Shown here in pieces: positions 25,501 through 38,384 of a stretch of 64,000 bases of DNA (position 1 is the stretch's first letter; the number at the start of each line of letters is the position of its first letter). Both the position numbers and the translations under genes were made by a program. The notes under the pieces are model-generated. The model did no database searches, was not told where the DNA came from, and saw only the letters and a program-made list of their open reading frames with translations. Source of the DNA: Eopsaltria australis (Eukaryota > Chordata > Aves > Passeriformes > Petroicidae); contig JAVTVJ010000118.1 of assembly GCA_034509425.1 (NCBI GenBank), positions 1,798,001-1,862,000 of the forward strand, in the 5' to 3' direction.

Positions 25501-26126
25501 TTCCAACATAGCCAAAATCTCTGCAGAAGCCATTAGGGAAAAAAAACTTGTGATTAATTTCAACAACATGTCAACCTGTGATAAAATAAAGTGAGTCCCC
25601 AAACCCAACAAGCTCACTTGTTATGAATGAGTGTGTGTGTAAAACTTGCCGAGACACATGATTTAAAAGAATTGACTCATGGATGTGCCAGCCAACTAGG
25701 AATTGCAGTGTAGGAGGTCTTTCTGAGACCTTTCAGCAAATGTTATTGTAATACTGTTGTGCTGCCTGGGGGCCTTGGAAAAAGCTTAACATATCTTTGC
25801 AGAGTGAAAACAATGATAAGATGAATGAAGTATAACAGATTCTAAAGAAAGACATTTTTTCCATGTTTGTTCCATAACTCAGGAAGGGTTTGAAGGTGTC
25901 TTTCTGCAGCAAGCTTTAGGTTAGAGGTCAAATGTCCAAAAAGCTAACCAAAGTATAGAAGACCTCTTAAAGGCAGTAAAGAAGTTTTGCTTGTTTGCTT
26001 GGGGCCAAAGAAAGCCTCTGTCTATATGAGCTACACACAAACATTTTGATATTTCTGTTCACAAGTAAAACATGTAACTTCAATAACTCTGAAATATGAA
26101 ACTGCAGTAATTCTGAAAATCTGTAC

Positions 26127-26165
26127 ATGTGGCAAATGCATTTATGTTTAAATGCATTGCCACAT
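26127..26165. repeat. Near-perfect inverted repeat (hairpin)
   Basis: The left arm ATGTGGCAAATGCATTT (26127-26143) pairs with the right arm AAATGCATTGCCACAT (26150-26165) with one bulged A and a 6-base loop. Both arms carry ATGCAT. It could extrude as a cruciform or fold in RNA. The stem is shorter than a typical pre-miRNA and does not extend beyond these limits, so a microRNA is unlikely. Confidence 0.9.
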
Positions 26166-29100
26166 TTATGTATCTGCTTTGCTAAAATGAGCTTGGGAAG
26201 TCAAAATCTGTTTTCCTAGGTTATTAACTTTTTCTTCATAAAGTAAAACATTTTCATCTGCTCTATTCTCATTCTATCCTCACCCTCTTTTTATTCTTGT
26301 TTTGTGGTGGCTTGACAACTAGATCAGGAAGGTAAAAGACAGCTAGAGGGGGATGGATAAGGAAATTCTGACCTTCCCCCCTCCCCAACAGGAATCATAG
26401 TAGTATTTAAGAGGAATTGAGAAACTTGTTCAGTTCACGTTTATTATAATGGTTGTGTGTCACTATGGGTGAAAAATATTTCTTAGAAGTTTATATATAA
26501 AAAGAACAATTTACAAATCTGCAAATATCTTATTTCAGTAATCTGAGCTCTGGATTTCTGGGCATATTTTCTGAGGCACAGAAGCCACATACCATTGGCC
26601 CCACACCATGTGCGTAGGTGTTGTTCTGTCTGTTACAGAATATCACAGAAGGAGTTAAAACAACCACAGCAATAGCCTTGCCTTCTGCTGTCATCACAAT
26701 CTTTCTTTGTCATCTTGATTGCTTTGAAAAAACAATGACACTACATTTGGCTCAACAGAAACACTCCTGAAAAAAATTCAATGTTCTTTCTGCAAGATGA
26801 CATTTGTCTTGCAGAGCTGAAATGGAGTCATCATTTCGTTTCATCTTGATTGAGAGTAGAAACACTCACCTAAGGAACATTTTGAACTTGCTTATGTCTT
26901 ATATTTGCTGCTTTGGTAGAGTTCCAAGACTAGTAACAAGTATATGGTTTGATCTTGACTGAACACCAGACATTTTGTGATCTATTACTTTGAGGTAGTA
27001 TATGTATGATTACATTTTGTGTGATGAGATTAGGTAGCTTGATTCATCAGTATCCCTTTATGTTGCTTGGAAACTTTTCTTTTCCTTGGGAAGTCTGGCT
27101 TTCTCACTCTATCTGACCTTAAACTTCTCTGATGATCTTCCTTCCAGAAGGAATTGTAGTTCCTATCTGATCAGCTGGACTGAATTAAATTGCTGTGCCT
27201 TTTCAGTTTGAGACAGTAGGGTAGATAAGCTGTGTTTATGTCCTTTTGACTTAGTGCCTTGGAAAAATAAAATATTTCTGTGGAAGTTACTGTTCAGAAT
27301 GTTACAAATTATATTCCAAGATCCTTAGCAGCGTACCAAATTGTATCTAATGCCAGAAACTGAAATTGCTGCTTCTGCTTGTCCGTCCACTTAAGCAAGA
27401 AAAATACACATCCAGTGATGTGACTGACATTTCACATTTTATGACTTGACATATAAACTTCCATTTGGATACTTCATGAGCAATTCCTGAAGTATGTATA
27501 TACAATGCTATTTTTGCTAGATTTCTGGCATGCAAAATTCATAGCAATGGGAATATTTAGCTTTTGATTCCTTTAACTGCACTTTTTTGGATAATATTTG
27601 CCTACCAGGACTATTGCCATTAGTTGTAATATATAATAGTTTTCTTGATAATTGTTGATAGACATGTTTAAACTCAATATTATATCTTTCATGACTGGTA
27701 TACTTTTGATAAAGTACAACTTATCTTATAAAAGTCAATAAATTAATGAAAAATAATATAATCACCCACATTTGATACTCATATAACTCCTTTCCTTGTG
27801 TTAATCTGTTTTTTAAATATACCATAATTGTATGCATCACTTTCCAGCAATTGCTCAAGAATAATCTCTCATGGTTTTTCAGGCCCACTGTTACCATTAT
27901 GTCATTTTGAATAGCAAGAATTTATTTCGGTCTTCTTTCACTCACTTTGATGTTATGCTATTCTGCCTATGAAACAATCAGTTAAATGACGTAATAACTG
28001 AGTTCTCCATTTACTAAATATTTTCCATTTATTTAAGACACCATCTTGCAGTTCATATCCTTTTTGGTAAGGTTGTAGGTACTAAAAGTCTTTGTTGTCT
28101 TGTTTTTTGTGGTTTGTAGTTTTTGTTGTTGTTTGCAGGTGTTGTTTTTCTTTTGCAAGAACAATAACTTTGGATTATCTTTTTTTTGTTTGTAGAAGTG
28201 TCATCTATTCTTCAGTACACTCACTGCCATTAAAACTGTTTTTTGAATTATAATCAGTCAAAGAGGATATTTGCTTCCTGTGCACAGTCAAAAATAATTT
28301 GTATCCAAAACTACAGCAACAACTATTCAAGAATTTCTTAACTACACAACGTAGAGTACAACTGGATGTGGAGAGTGGCTTTATTTTCAGTGCAAGACAC
28401 AAGATAAACTGATGTGGCTAATATATGATTGGTGGAAATACCTTTAAGGAAATTATATTGCATCTCATCAGGACATCCAAGGAAGTTTATCTTCTTGTTT
28501 GGCATTTTTTGTTCCTTTTTATTTTTTAGCCATGTTTTAAGTGTTTCAAATCAAGAAACTGAAAATTTACTGTGATTTTGTTGGTAATTAACCATTAGAT
28601 AAAACTTAACTGGGACTGTAGAATGCAGCACACAAAATATTCAAGAAACTGAAACTTTTGTCTGGTTTCATGATCTGATTTCTGCTTTTGGGAGTCAGTC
28701 AAGAAGAGGGAGGAATGAAAACAGCTTCTGAACTTAGTGATTCTGTAAAGATTCTAATTTTATGTTTTTGTTATCTACCCCTTTAAATTAGAGAAAGGGC
28801 TACTTAAAACATAAACTGGTCCATTTCAAAGTATTCTTTTCTTCAAGGTTTTCAGGAGTTCTATCAAACCAGAGGCAGAGGAATGATAGCCTATTTTAGC
28901 TGTAGAAAGACAGAGAGACTGAGAAATCTGTGCATAGAGCTGAAAAGATTTCATAATCTTTACAACAGAAGAGAGATCATGAAGGCAAAAAGTAGGGGAA
29001 GGAGTGATTTTTAGCAAGGCACCTTGCTAAGGGAGCTTAATTTACTGAGCTATTTCCCAACCATGGAAGCTGAAGTTCCATTTATATTGCTAAATAAAAG

Positions 29101-31195
29101 TCCAGGGATTGATCTTTTACTGAAAGGCTGACTGCTGCCAGCTGGCTGTGGTCCATAATGCTTAGGGCTAGCCACCTCTGTGAGGAATTTGTCTTGGAGA
29201 GAGCAAGCTGGAGTATTCCAAAAGGGAAAAGGAGCCAGGAAGTGCTGCAAACAATTAGGCATTAAGGGTCATATGGTCCAGTGCTGACCTCAGGCTTTGG
29301 CCCATTTTTTAATACAGTACAGAGGTATCTAGAGAGAACTTTGGCCTGGCATTATTCACTGAAAGCCACTGATTCTTCAGATGAGAGAGGGACATTTCAA
29401 ACAGTGATCAATATTGATAGTGTATAACTAGTTCTAGTTTAAGAGTTTATATCCAAGTTACATCAATTAGAACAAAAATTAAACTCATGTATTTTTTGTT
29501 TAACCTATCATCACAAATGTTTCTTACGTCTTTCCTGATTTGCTGTGTTCTATTTTGTTTTTACTGTTTTCAGTATTATAACATAGATTATGTTGAAAAC
29601 CTTGAACTGGCTCCATGCTTAGTTATATATTTGATTTTGAATTCTTCTGCTAAATGTAATGAGAATATTAAGAAATATTAAGAGCTTTGCTGGATTGGGG
29701 CCAAGATTAGCATTGCTAGATAGACTAAGCTATATTTCCCATAAGCTTTAACTGAACGTTCATAGTCTTCCTCTGTAATGTTGAAAATGAAAATCAGCCC
29801 CAGCTAAGTAGACTACAGACATTACACAGTGTACCACAGCAGGAAGGGTAAGTTGAAGGTTGTCAGTTTGCTTAATGCTGAACAAAAACAAAAGGCTGTT
29901 TCTAAATGTTTGAAATAATAGGACCATCGTGGATCCCAAATCCAGTTTAATCCTCTTTGGCAGCATAATACATTTCTAAAGCCACATAATCAAAGGGTGG
30001 GGAAGAAAATGATCAAGTTTAACATACAGACTAGAATTTGGACCTCTGTATGAAACCCATGTGTTTCATACATGATTAAGCAGATGAATTTTTCTTATAT
30101 GTATTCTTATATATGAAAAAATACACTATTTCTTTAAGACTTTGGTGATTCAGTAATTTTTCTTTCTTCTTCTATATTTATTTTATTTATCCACAGAGAA
30201 CCTTTTTTTTACCAGCGTTTCCCTTCTAGTGAAACAACCCTTCCAGCATTTGCCCTGGAAACTGTGTTCTTTAGGACTAATTGTGTCAAGCTGATTGTAA
30301 GCATGGATTGCAAAACTAGCCCTTTCAAATTATCCTGGTCTTGAAAATAATACATTTGATACATTTTTATTAATAGTCACAGTTTTTATTACTAACTCCT
30401 GGTGACTTGTAAACTCTAATGCCTCTCCTAACCTTATTGCAGTCCAAATAAATACTCAAAGAAAGATCAGAAAAAAAAGAAGCAAAAAACACTGAAAGGT
30501 TAGTTTTGTGGCAGACAATATCGTTCCAGAGGTATAATTTCAGGAAGGGAAATCATAGGATGTGATTGTCTAAGTGCTTAAACAAAGTAAAAGGAGAAGA
30601 AGGGTATGCAAATTAATGAAGAAGTTGTCGGGCAAAAATAGATCAGGAAGGGACTGCTGGAGTGAAGTGAAACCAAAGGTAGTTTGAGAAGAGAGATCAG
30701 GGGGAACTGGACTGAAGTGCTTCAGGACAGAGCAGAGCGGTTTCTACCAGACCCCAGCCTTTATGTCTCAGTTTTAGCTGATTGCATGCTCCTTCTCCTA
30801 GATTAAATTGGGAAAGAAATACTTCTTTAACTATTCAGCTTTAGAATCTCTGTGTGAAATCTTATTTACAATGGTCTTTATATTAGAAGAGAAATTGTTG
30901 AGGCTAATACTCCTTAATATTAATTAACTTTTTTTTTAAAATCATCAACAGTGCCAGTATTGAAAAACATGCTTGTAACCAGTATGTGGACTTGGATCAT
31001 TTGCAGAGTTGCAGATTAAGGATGTCATATATCCATTGACACAGTTCCTGTTGTAGTTTATTTTCCCAGTGATCCATGTGAGTAAGGTCTCTGCAAGCAT
31101 GAAGCGATACGATCATTAATAACTTTTGTACACTTTGTAAATGATTCATGGGTAAGGACAATTTATCTTGTATTTTGACTTGGTTGGAGTCTAGA

Positions 31196-31549
31196 AAGTG
31201 ATGGCAATACATTTAATATAAGAAATATAAATGTCACTTAAATGTTTCTGTGTTTTTAATTATCTCATGTCATGGCAAAATAATAAAATCTGCATGAAAG
31301 AATGTTTACCTCAAGACAAAATTGCAAGACAATATCTGTCTTTTTCATGATGTTTTTTAAGTCTTGCAAGAATTTGGCAATGACCGTTGGTTTTATATCT
31401 TTACAATCTAAATCATTCTTTTCACCATCAAAGGTAGTACATACATAATCTTTTTGTACAACTTCATGGTGAAGAATCTGGTAGTAGGAAAATACACATA
31501 GGCACACACTTAGAGTTGTGTTACATAAAATGTATAAAGTAATGGCCAT
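31196..31549 (-). other. Speculative small secreted-protein-like frame, possibly two exons
   Basis: From the ATG at 31549 (A at -3 and G at +4, a good Kozak context) the minus strand reads MAITLYILCNTTLSVCLCVF, a hydrophobic signal-like start. It continues through three cysteines and a helix-like IAKFLQDLKNIMKK, and reaches GAG followed by GTAAAC at 31310, a plausible donor. A tract ending CACTTTCTAG stands at 31197, followed by an open frame to a stop near 30997 with CRDLTHMDHWENKLQQELC. The overall look is like a short helical cytokine, but the splice phases (0 and 1) do not match, and I can align it to no known family. Most likely chance. Confidence 0.1.
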
Positions 31550-32144
31550 TTTGGCTTCTAGTGGGAAATACTTCGTAGGTGAGTTAGTCACATTTAAAAA
31601 TGGGTCATATTTTGCTGAGGTATTTCAGGACTTTGAAAACCCTGCTCAGTAAAATGAGGACCCCAAGATAACAATCTAATTGAAATAACAATTTAAAAAG
31701 AATAAAACTGTACATATCAAATTTCATGCATGACCAAGATCCTGTCTGTGCAGGCCTGTTTTCTAGTATTAGAGATGTTGTGAATTGGTCATTATTGAGG
31801 GCTGGTCAGATCCTTTTCAGCTGTATTTTGAACTTGGCGTTTTTTCATACTGTTTTACACATGTTTGCCAGATGTAATTCATGTGCTGATTGGATGTGTC
31901 TGTTAAGTTAATACACAATCTTTTATTGTTTATCTTATGTAACATAATAATGCTCATTTCATCTTTCAATGATGGTCTTGTTTGGGACTCAGATTATGTG
32001 AGTTACTCTCATAAAAAGAATTTAAAATTCATCCATCTGATGTATAGTACCAGTTTAAGAAATCATGGATTTTGTTGGATGAAATGATCCTTACCTGTAT
32101 GCACAGACTAATGTGGGTTTTGAAACAGAACATGAATAACAAAA

Positions 32145-32390
32145 TCACAGAATCATTTATGTTGTAAGAGATCTCTCGGCATAATTTAATTCAACTCCCC
32201 TCTTGAAGCAGATCAGGTTGATGAGGGCTTTCTCAAATCTTGAAGACCTTCAAGGAGGTATTTCCCATGGCTTCTCTAAGTAACCTGGGCCAGTGTTTGA
32301 CCATTGTCGCCATAAAAAATCTTCCTTTTATCTAATCAGAATCACCCTGCAGCAAGCTGTGGCTGTTGCATAGTCTGTTTCTCTTGAACA
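32145..32390 (-). mobile_element. CR1 LINE 3' fragment
   Basis: On the plus strand TCACAGAATCATTTATG opens the complement of the 3' tail. There follow an AGATCAGGTTGATGAGGGC-type block, CTAAGTAACCTGGGCCAGTGT near 32277, CCATAAAAAATCTTCC near 32310 and a GCAGCAAGCTGTGGCTGTTGC segment near 32350, all in CR1 order. It is noncoding 3' sequence of a diverged copy. Similarity is lost beyond about 32390. Confidence 0.85.
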
Positions 32391-32815
32391 GTCAATGTGC
32401 TGGGGGTGGTACTTGTATGCTGAGGACAGATGTGTACAGCTGATGTGGAATAGATCACATTTGTTAGATCCAACAGCCTTGTCCTGCAAAAGTAGGAGGT
32501 TGCACCCAAACCTTGTTGTTGATGGCTTCTAGCCCATGTCAACTCTGGTCTAGTCCTCAGAATGGTTTGGGAGTAAAATGTGAAGGCCAAAAATATACAC
32601 AGGACATACCAGGGATTCTGGTTGTTTAACACTACAGATCAAGTTCCAGAGCCTGGAACTGCTGAAATTAAATAGCTTTTCCCTTGATCCAATCTTCATT
32701 TTCTGTGTCACATCATTAGTACCTCTTGGTGGAGCATATTACAGTTTGTCAGGCTTGGAGACTGGCTTTTCACTGAGGAAACTCTCAATCTGTGGGATAA
32801 GATAATCCATTTTCA
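32391..32815. other. Spacer between two CR1 copies, origin unknown
   Basis: The sequence up to about 32640 is slightly richer in G and C and carries a 96-codon frame on the minus strand (32342-32632) that begins in unique sequence and ends in the CR1. It resembles no protein I know. It may be older repeat or simply unique DNA. Confidence 0.5.
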
Positions 32816-33470
32816 TCATAGAATTATCATAGAATCATAGAATAATTTGAGCTGGGAGAGACTTTTAAAGGTCATCTAGCTGAATTACTCTGCAATGAGT
32901 GCAGACATTTTCCATTAGATCGCAAAGCCTCATCCAACTTGACCCTGACTGTTTCCAAAGATGAGGTATCTACCACCTCCCTTGGCAACCTTCTCTAGTT
33001 CCCTCATTGTAAAAAATTTCTTTCTTATTTCTTATCTAAATCAATCCTTCTTTTTGCTTTCAATCCATTACCCCTTGTCCTATTGCAAAAGAACTTGCTA
33101 AAAATTTTGTCCCCATCTTTCCCACAAGTCCTGTTTAAGTACTGAAAGTCACAATAAGGTCTGTCCAAAGCCTTCTCTTCTCCAGTCTGAACAACCTCAA
33201 CTCAGCCTTTCCTCATAGGAGTTGGGCTCCAGTCCTTTCATCATTTTTGTGTCCCTCCTCTGAACTCACTCCACCAGGTCCATGATTTCCCTGTGTTGGG
33301 AGCTCCTGAGCTGGATGCAGGTCTCCAGGTGGGGTCTCACGGGAGTGTAGCAGAGTGGGAGCATTACCTCCTTCAGCCTGCTGTCTATGTTTCTTTTGAG
33401 GTAGCCTGGGTCGTGGTTGGCTTTCTGGGATACAAGTACATCTCTGCTGTCTTTCAAGCTCTTTTCAGCT
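32816..33470 (-). mobile_element. CR1 LINE with 3' tail and ORF2 C-terminus
   Basis: The plus strand opens with repeated CATAGAAT units (32816-32845), the complement of the CR1 3' octamer tail. It continues through TAAAGGTCATCTAGC, CACCTCCCTTGGCAACC, TTACCCCTTGTCCTATTGC, TTCTCTTCTCCAGTCTGAAC and TCAGCCTTTCCTCATAGGAG. On the minus strand the block at about 33266-33457 reads remnants of the ORF2 C-terminus (VMLPLCYTPVRPHLETCIQL). Homology stops near 33470 after a probable internal deletion. It lies in the same orientation as the copy at 32145-32390, each with its own 3' end, so these are two insertions. Confidence 0.93.
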
Positions 33471-35020
33471 GCTGCTGACTTGCCCCTCTATTTTGATCAG
33501 GTCTTTTTCAGGTTTCACAGAGACAGTTACTGCAGCTGGGCTGTGTTTTAAGTGTTTGCACAGCTTTACCTATATCATCTGTCAGACACTGTTATATGTG
33601 AATGTAAAATGTTTACAAAACTAACCCTGCACAATGCTCTCTTCATGACAAGATGTGTGCACCAGATAAGGATTTTGGAAGAGATTTCATGACTGTCTCT
33701 TAGCACTTATCAAAATGTTTATTTTAATGTAACTCTTTGAGTATTACCAAACATTAGTAACTAAGAATGGGCCAATCGACCAGACATGAATTGTTCTTTT
33801 CCAGAAATCAGCCTAAATGATGCAACATATTTCCCCTTAGTGGGAAATATGCCAATTTTAGCTGAAGCCTGGTTCTAAAGACAGAGGAATAATCACAAAA
33901 AATGAGTGACTTAGATGTACATTACAGTTTTAATTTCTTAGAGGTCTATTCAGTTGTTCAGGTCACAACTAAATGAATAGGTCGTTCAAAGTCATTACAA
34001 TCTGTAGCTTTTCAATGACTGTTGTTACTGAAATGAACTAGCAGTAACTATCTGTTTCCTATTAGGTTTATGTTAATGAGAAAAATACCAGCTAGTGCTT
34101 TCATTAGCAGTTTTATGGGATGTACTTGAAGAAGAGCTCCTTTCTCAGAATAGAACTCATCTCAGTTCTGTCTACCTGAAAGACAGATTTTCAGGTTTCC
34201 TCTCTCAATAATTTTCCCTTTAGGCTCCATTAGCAGACTGTTCTAACAACCTACAGTGTACATATATCTGAATAGTTCAAAACATGTTATGCCTCATTAT
34301 AGCACTTAATTTTAATTTTTTGTTACATTGTTCCACATGTTATCCATGCATCTCTCCAAGGAAAAGTCGATACCATTTGAACATGTATCAAACTTTTCCA
34401 GATCTGTCTGTTGCAGAGACTCTATTGCCTTTCTGCTCAATGATTGGCCCCAAGTCTGCGGGCTGTACACTTGAAGTGTGTGTAAACCCTTGAAGCTTAA
34501 AGACCGTTTTGTTACAATGGGATTTCTCTCTTCCAGCCTGATGGAATGCATTTTAATATTGTACTGGTGCATTAATAATAATTGCTGCAATATGTACAGT
34601 AAGTATGTTTAAAATGTTGGTTCTACTTCTAGACAAGTAGTCTCTTTTTTGAAGTCTGGCAAATATAATTTAATGTGCCAATTGATAATAGTTTTTACCC
34701 ATAATGAACTTTATATCTTTACATGCTTTGTATACATATGGGAAGATAAAATAATAAATATATATATAAATATTACTCCCAATAACCACTATTTGGGGTG
34801 GTTGGTGAGCTTTTGGTTTCATCAGATCTTAGACTGAAAACAAGCAGTTCTTTATATGTGCTCTTTTCATGAACATTCTTTGTTCTCCAAATGTGCCCAT
34901 ATCACCTGTAGGCTTTATTTTCTTAAAAGCACCTCTGATCCTCAGTTGTTTAACTTCCTCAAATGGAATCTGAAGTAGTTGGCCAGCAAGAAGTCTGGAC
35001 CAAAATTTTCATCTATCAGT

Positions 35021-35083
35021 ACATGCACGTGTATGTATATATGCATATATGTGTGTGTGCGTGTGTGTGTGTGTGTGTGTGTG
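35021..35083 (+). repeat. (TG/TA) then (GT)n microsatellite
   Basis: A mixed TG/TA segment passes into a nearly pure GT run (35050-35083) with one C interruption. The alternating purine-pyrimidine pattern can adopt Z-DNA, and the length is likely polymorphic. Confidence 0.93.
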
Positions 35084-36639
35084 CACCAAAGAAAGGCTTT
35101 TGTTACTTAAGGCAGACCTTTGGTTTTCATTTCTGTGTGTCCTCTCACACCCATCTCACATCAGCAAAACGAATTTAATTTAGTTAGGTTTCCCTTGATT
35201 TATACAGAAGCAAATATAGCAGAAGTCTCTTAAATCCATTATTTTGCCAGCAGAATCAGTTTACAGTAACTGAGACATGAGGAAAGAAAATGCCTCAGTT
35301 ATTACATGGTGTATTGACTACGCTCGTGTTAGCATATTTTGAACCATATTAACTGCTTTCTCATATGGAATTGTATAATCCAATATGGAATGTAAATTAG
35401 TATATATTATAAGGAAAAAGTATGTGAATGGCTATTTTTACCTGGGATGTAAGTTCTGTAAATGGGGTTGAATATGAATATCAACTTAGGCTTTGCACTA
35501 GAACTGTGTGAATGTCTTCAAGGAAGAGATGGATCTGTCTGGGCAAAAGCAGTTGGAAAGGACAGAGGGTATGGAAGTTTGGTGTGGTTTATTGTTCTTT
35601 ATTGTATAAGTTGGTGTGCTGGGGCCAAAAAGAAAGTATCACTACATTTTGTTCTCTGTATGTAACGTGTTTAGAGCTGTTACTGCTCTGCAGAGGTGTC
35701 CTGGGTAATACCTGTGCTTATTGTTGGTTTAGAAGAGGCTCAGTTTTGCCTGAGTCAGTCATGCCAATTTCTCCCAGACCTACAGGAGTCCTTGTTCTGA
35801 ATCTTCTTAAAACGTTTGGACTACACGTAACTAAGATGAAAATATATGTCTGTGGTTTATGATGGTGATGAATTACTGGGAATAATATTTTATATTAATT
35901 GGAGATAAATATGATTAATATATTCTTCTACTTAACATGATGTGGTTAGGTTGCAGTCCTGTTAAAAAGGAAATAACCCAGGAGAGAAAGCACACTCTGA
36001 ATTTTGAGTGAGCCTATGTTTTTTTGAATGAGTTTATCCCTTCTCAAATATGTGATGATCCAGTTAACAAACATAAAGTCTAAAATATTGCATCATACTT
36101 GTATTATCTTTGAATAAATTTATATCCATATTTAAGCTAACTCAATTTTTTATAATTCTGGCTGGGAATCACCCCATGGACACCTGCTTGAAGAGGATAT
36201 TTTTCTCTCTACTGAAACACCAAGTTGCAGATTGGATATCTTCATTGTCTTTACATTGGCCTATTTAAAATTCATATCAGCATAATTTTATTTATCATTT
36301 TGGCTGCTTTCATTATACTTTTGTCATAGGCTTTTTTATTATTTTTAGCTCAATTTATATGTGGTGGTAAACTTGCTCTTTTACTTTTTTTGATTATTAT
36401 TCTGGCAAGAATTATTTGTTTTGTAATTTGCATGGTTTCATTCTTGTAGAAATCCTTTAACCATTCTTTTTAATGTGCTTTACAGTTTAATGGACATTTG
36501 TAAAAAATGTTATTTGAGTTTTCTAAATGCATCCTTTTCAATTTATGGATGCGTTACTTAGTCTGTTATGTCCATGAGTATACAAAGCAATATGTAAAAG
36601 TGGTTTGTTAGGTAAAGACTCAAATATTTCCAGACTGGG

Positions 36640-36713
36640 AAAAAAAAAAAAACCCTTAATACAACCGCCTCTGCTTTATTACTATATAAAAAAAAAAAAA
36701 ACAAACAAAAAAG
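36640..36713 (+). repeat. Two A-runs separated by 35 bases
   Basis: A13 at 36640-36652 and A14 at 36688-36701, the second followed by CAAACAAAAAA. No retrotransposed gene body was recognised upstream of either. Confidence 0.85.
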
Positions 36714-36804
36714 CTGAGAGTTAATCACTTATATTAAGAAGATTTACTACAGAACTTTAAATTCAAGAAGTATGATAAATTTCTTTGCACATTAATTTAA
36801 TTTG

Positions 36805-36925
36805 CCAGGATACCTCAGGGCTCATGGGACCCACCATGGAGGGCATGAGGGCAGGGCCTGTGAGCCAGGACTTGTTCCAGCCCAGTCAGGAGCAGAGCAG
36901 CCAGGGGCTGGAATGTTCCAGGTGT
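36805..36925 (+). other. GC-rich patch of unknown origin
   Basis: About 120 bases of G- and C-rich sequence sit abruptly in very AT-rich DNA, entered by AATTTAATTTGCCAG, which resembles a splice acceptor. Frames through it are open (36802-37029 and 36785-36976, +) but not protein-like (rich in Gly, Gln, Ser, Pro). It may be an eroded repeat, a noncoding-RNA exon or a conserved element. Confidence 0.3.
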
Positions 36926-37197
36926 TGCATCATTTTGCTTCTTTTTTGGCTGAAGCTCTTGTTCCCTTTCTCCTAAATCAGTCAATGAAAAAATTAGTGA
37001 CTATATTAGTAGAAATAAGGCTTCATTAATAATCAAAATACACATGAAATGCTGTGTTTCTGTTGCTGCATGAATGAACATGAGGCTAAATTTAATGTAT
37101 CTGTTGCAAAAAGAGAATGGTATTTTCTCTGCATTGCTGATTCTGAAATGGGACTCTAACTGAGATGCCATTCATCCAGCATTATTTGCAGTTTCTG

Positions 37198-37230
37198 AAA
37201 AAAAAAAAATATATATATATATATATATAC
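37198..37230 (+). repeat. Poly-A followed by (TA)n
   Basis: Twelve A bases run straight into about ten TA units. Confidence 0.95.
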
Positions 37231-38362
37231 AGGAATGTATAGACATGGTGGTTTCTGTGCTTTTAGGTTTTTCTTACTCCATAAGGGAAACCTTCAATTT
37301 TTGTTGTTACATTAAAATATACACAGTTGCTACATTCATCAAAACTGTCAACCAAGAATCATCTTTGACAGATTATACTAAGGAAAGATTTGACATGAGA
37401 AGGAAGTCCTGAAGTGAAAGAACAGTTATAAATTAAATGACCTGAAGACTCACGGTCTGAGAGTGCATGTCAGACCACTTTGATAGAGTCAGAGATCCAT
37501 GGAGAGCTCTGTGTAATGTTTTGGAGGACCCTAGAAAACAGATGTCTCCACATTCCAGGGAGGACAAGGGACCTCTGCTCAAATGCCTCAACAGAATGGA
37601 AGATGGAATAAATGGATTACATCATAAAATGGTCAGAAGTTGTAGGAACAGCATTAAATGGCAGGGCTGCAGAAGCTGTGATAAGTAGCAGGCTGTAAGA
37701 CAAAGTAAAGTTTTCTCCCTTACTTTTGCCTTTTTCATGTATAAAAATAAGAATCTGACTGTTTTCTGTGCATGTGATTGATTGAAACCAAACCCACCAG
37801 ATATGTGTTAAAGAGATTAATAAGTATCTATAAAAAGTACTGGCTTTTAGAGTACTACTGTTCTGATTCTTAATTTGAAGATTTGTCTTTGTTTAACTCA
37901 TGATACCCCTCACATGTAAGTCCCATCATATTTGTCTGTAGTTGTTATTTCTAGGGAATTACAGTCTAGTAATTCTAGCATTTGCACAAAAATTGCCAGG
38001 CTCCTATTTAGCTTACAGCATCTTTTGTATTTGTTTTCCCATGAATACCTGCAGGAAAAAAGCTAGAAAGATGTTTAGAATACATAAATATTGAAATGCT
38101 GAACAGCTAAAAAGTATTGATAGACAATTTTTCCTGCATATATATTAGAATTTAAGCCCTTCTTTAAAAGCAAGCAAACAAATCAGCCTAATAGATGTTC
38201 ATGTTTTTGCTACAGTGTAGTGTAATTTGAAAAGTCTTAAAGACCTTAATTGCTTATACATAGGATTTTGTGCATTTAAAGACACAGTGTTTTAAGGGCA
38301 TATAATATAAATACATATGTAGTCTGTCTAATTTTCTCCATATAAAGACATATAGTTCTTGA

Positions 38363-38384
38363 AATATATATATATATTATATAT
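38363..38384 (+). repeat. (TA)n microsatellite
   Basis: About ten alternating A/T dinucleotides with one break at TTAT. Confidence 0.9.

Larger units (their letters stand above)
22584..32144. other. Long repeat-poor AT-rich DNA, no gene supported
   Basis: About 9.6 kb in which I recognise no interspersed repeat. It holds a C8A7 run (24410-24424), the hairpin at 26127-26165 and the speculative minus-strand frame near 31.3-31.5 kb. Other frames, such as 22777-23055 (-), 29050-29262 (-) and 29760-29966 (-), show no domain or splice context that I can defend. Confidence 0.65.

Noticed and set aside
26127..26165. Hairpin as a microRNA precursor
   Set aside because: The stem is only 16-17 bp and pairing does not continue outward, too short for Drosha/Dicer processing.
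32816..32845. Short CATAGAAT repeats as a CRISPR or satellite array
   Set aside because: They are the 3' octamer tail of a CR1 element.
36640..36713. Poly-A runs as tails of processed pseudogenes
   Set aside because: No gene-derived body, polyadenylation signal or target duplication was seen upstream.
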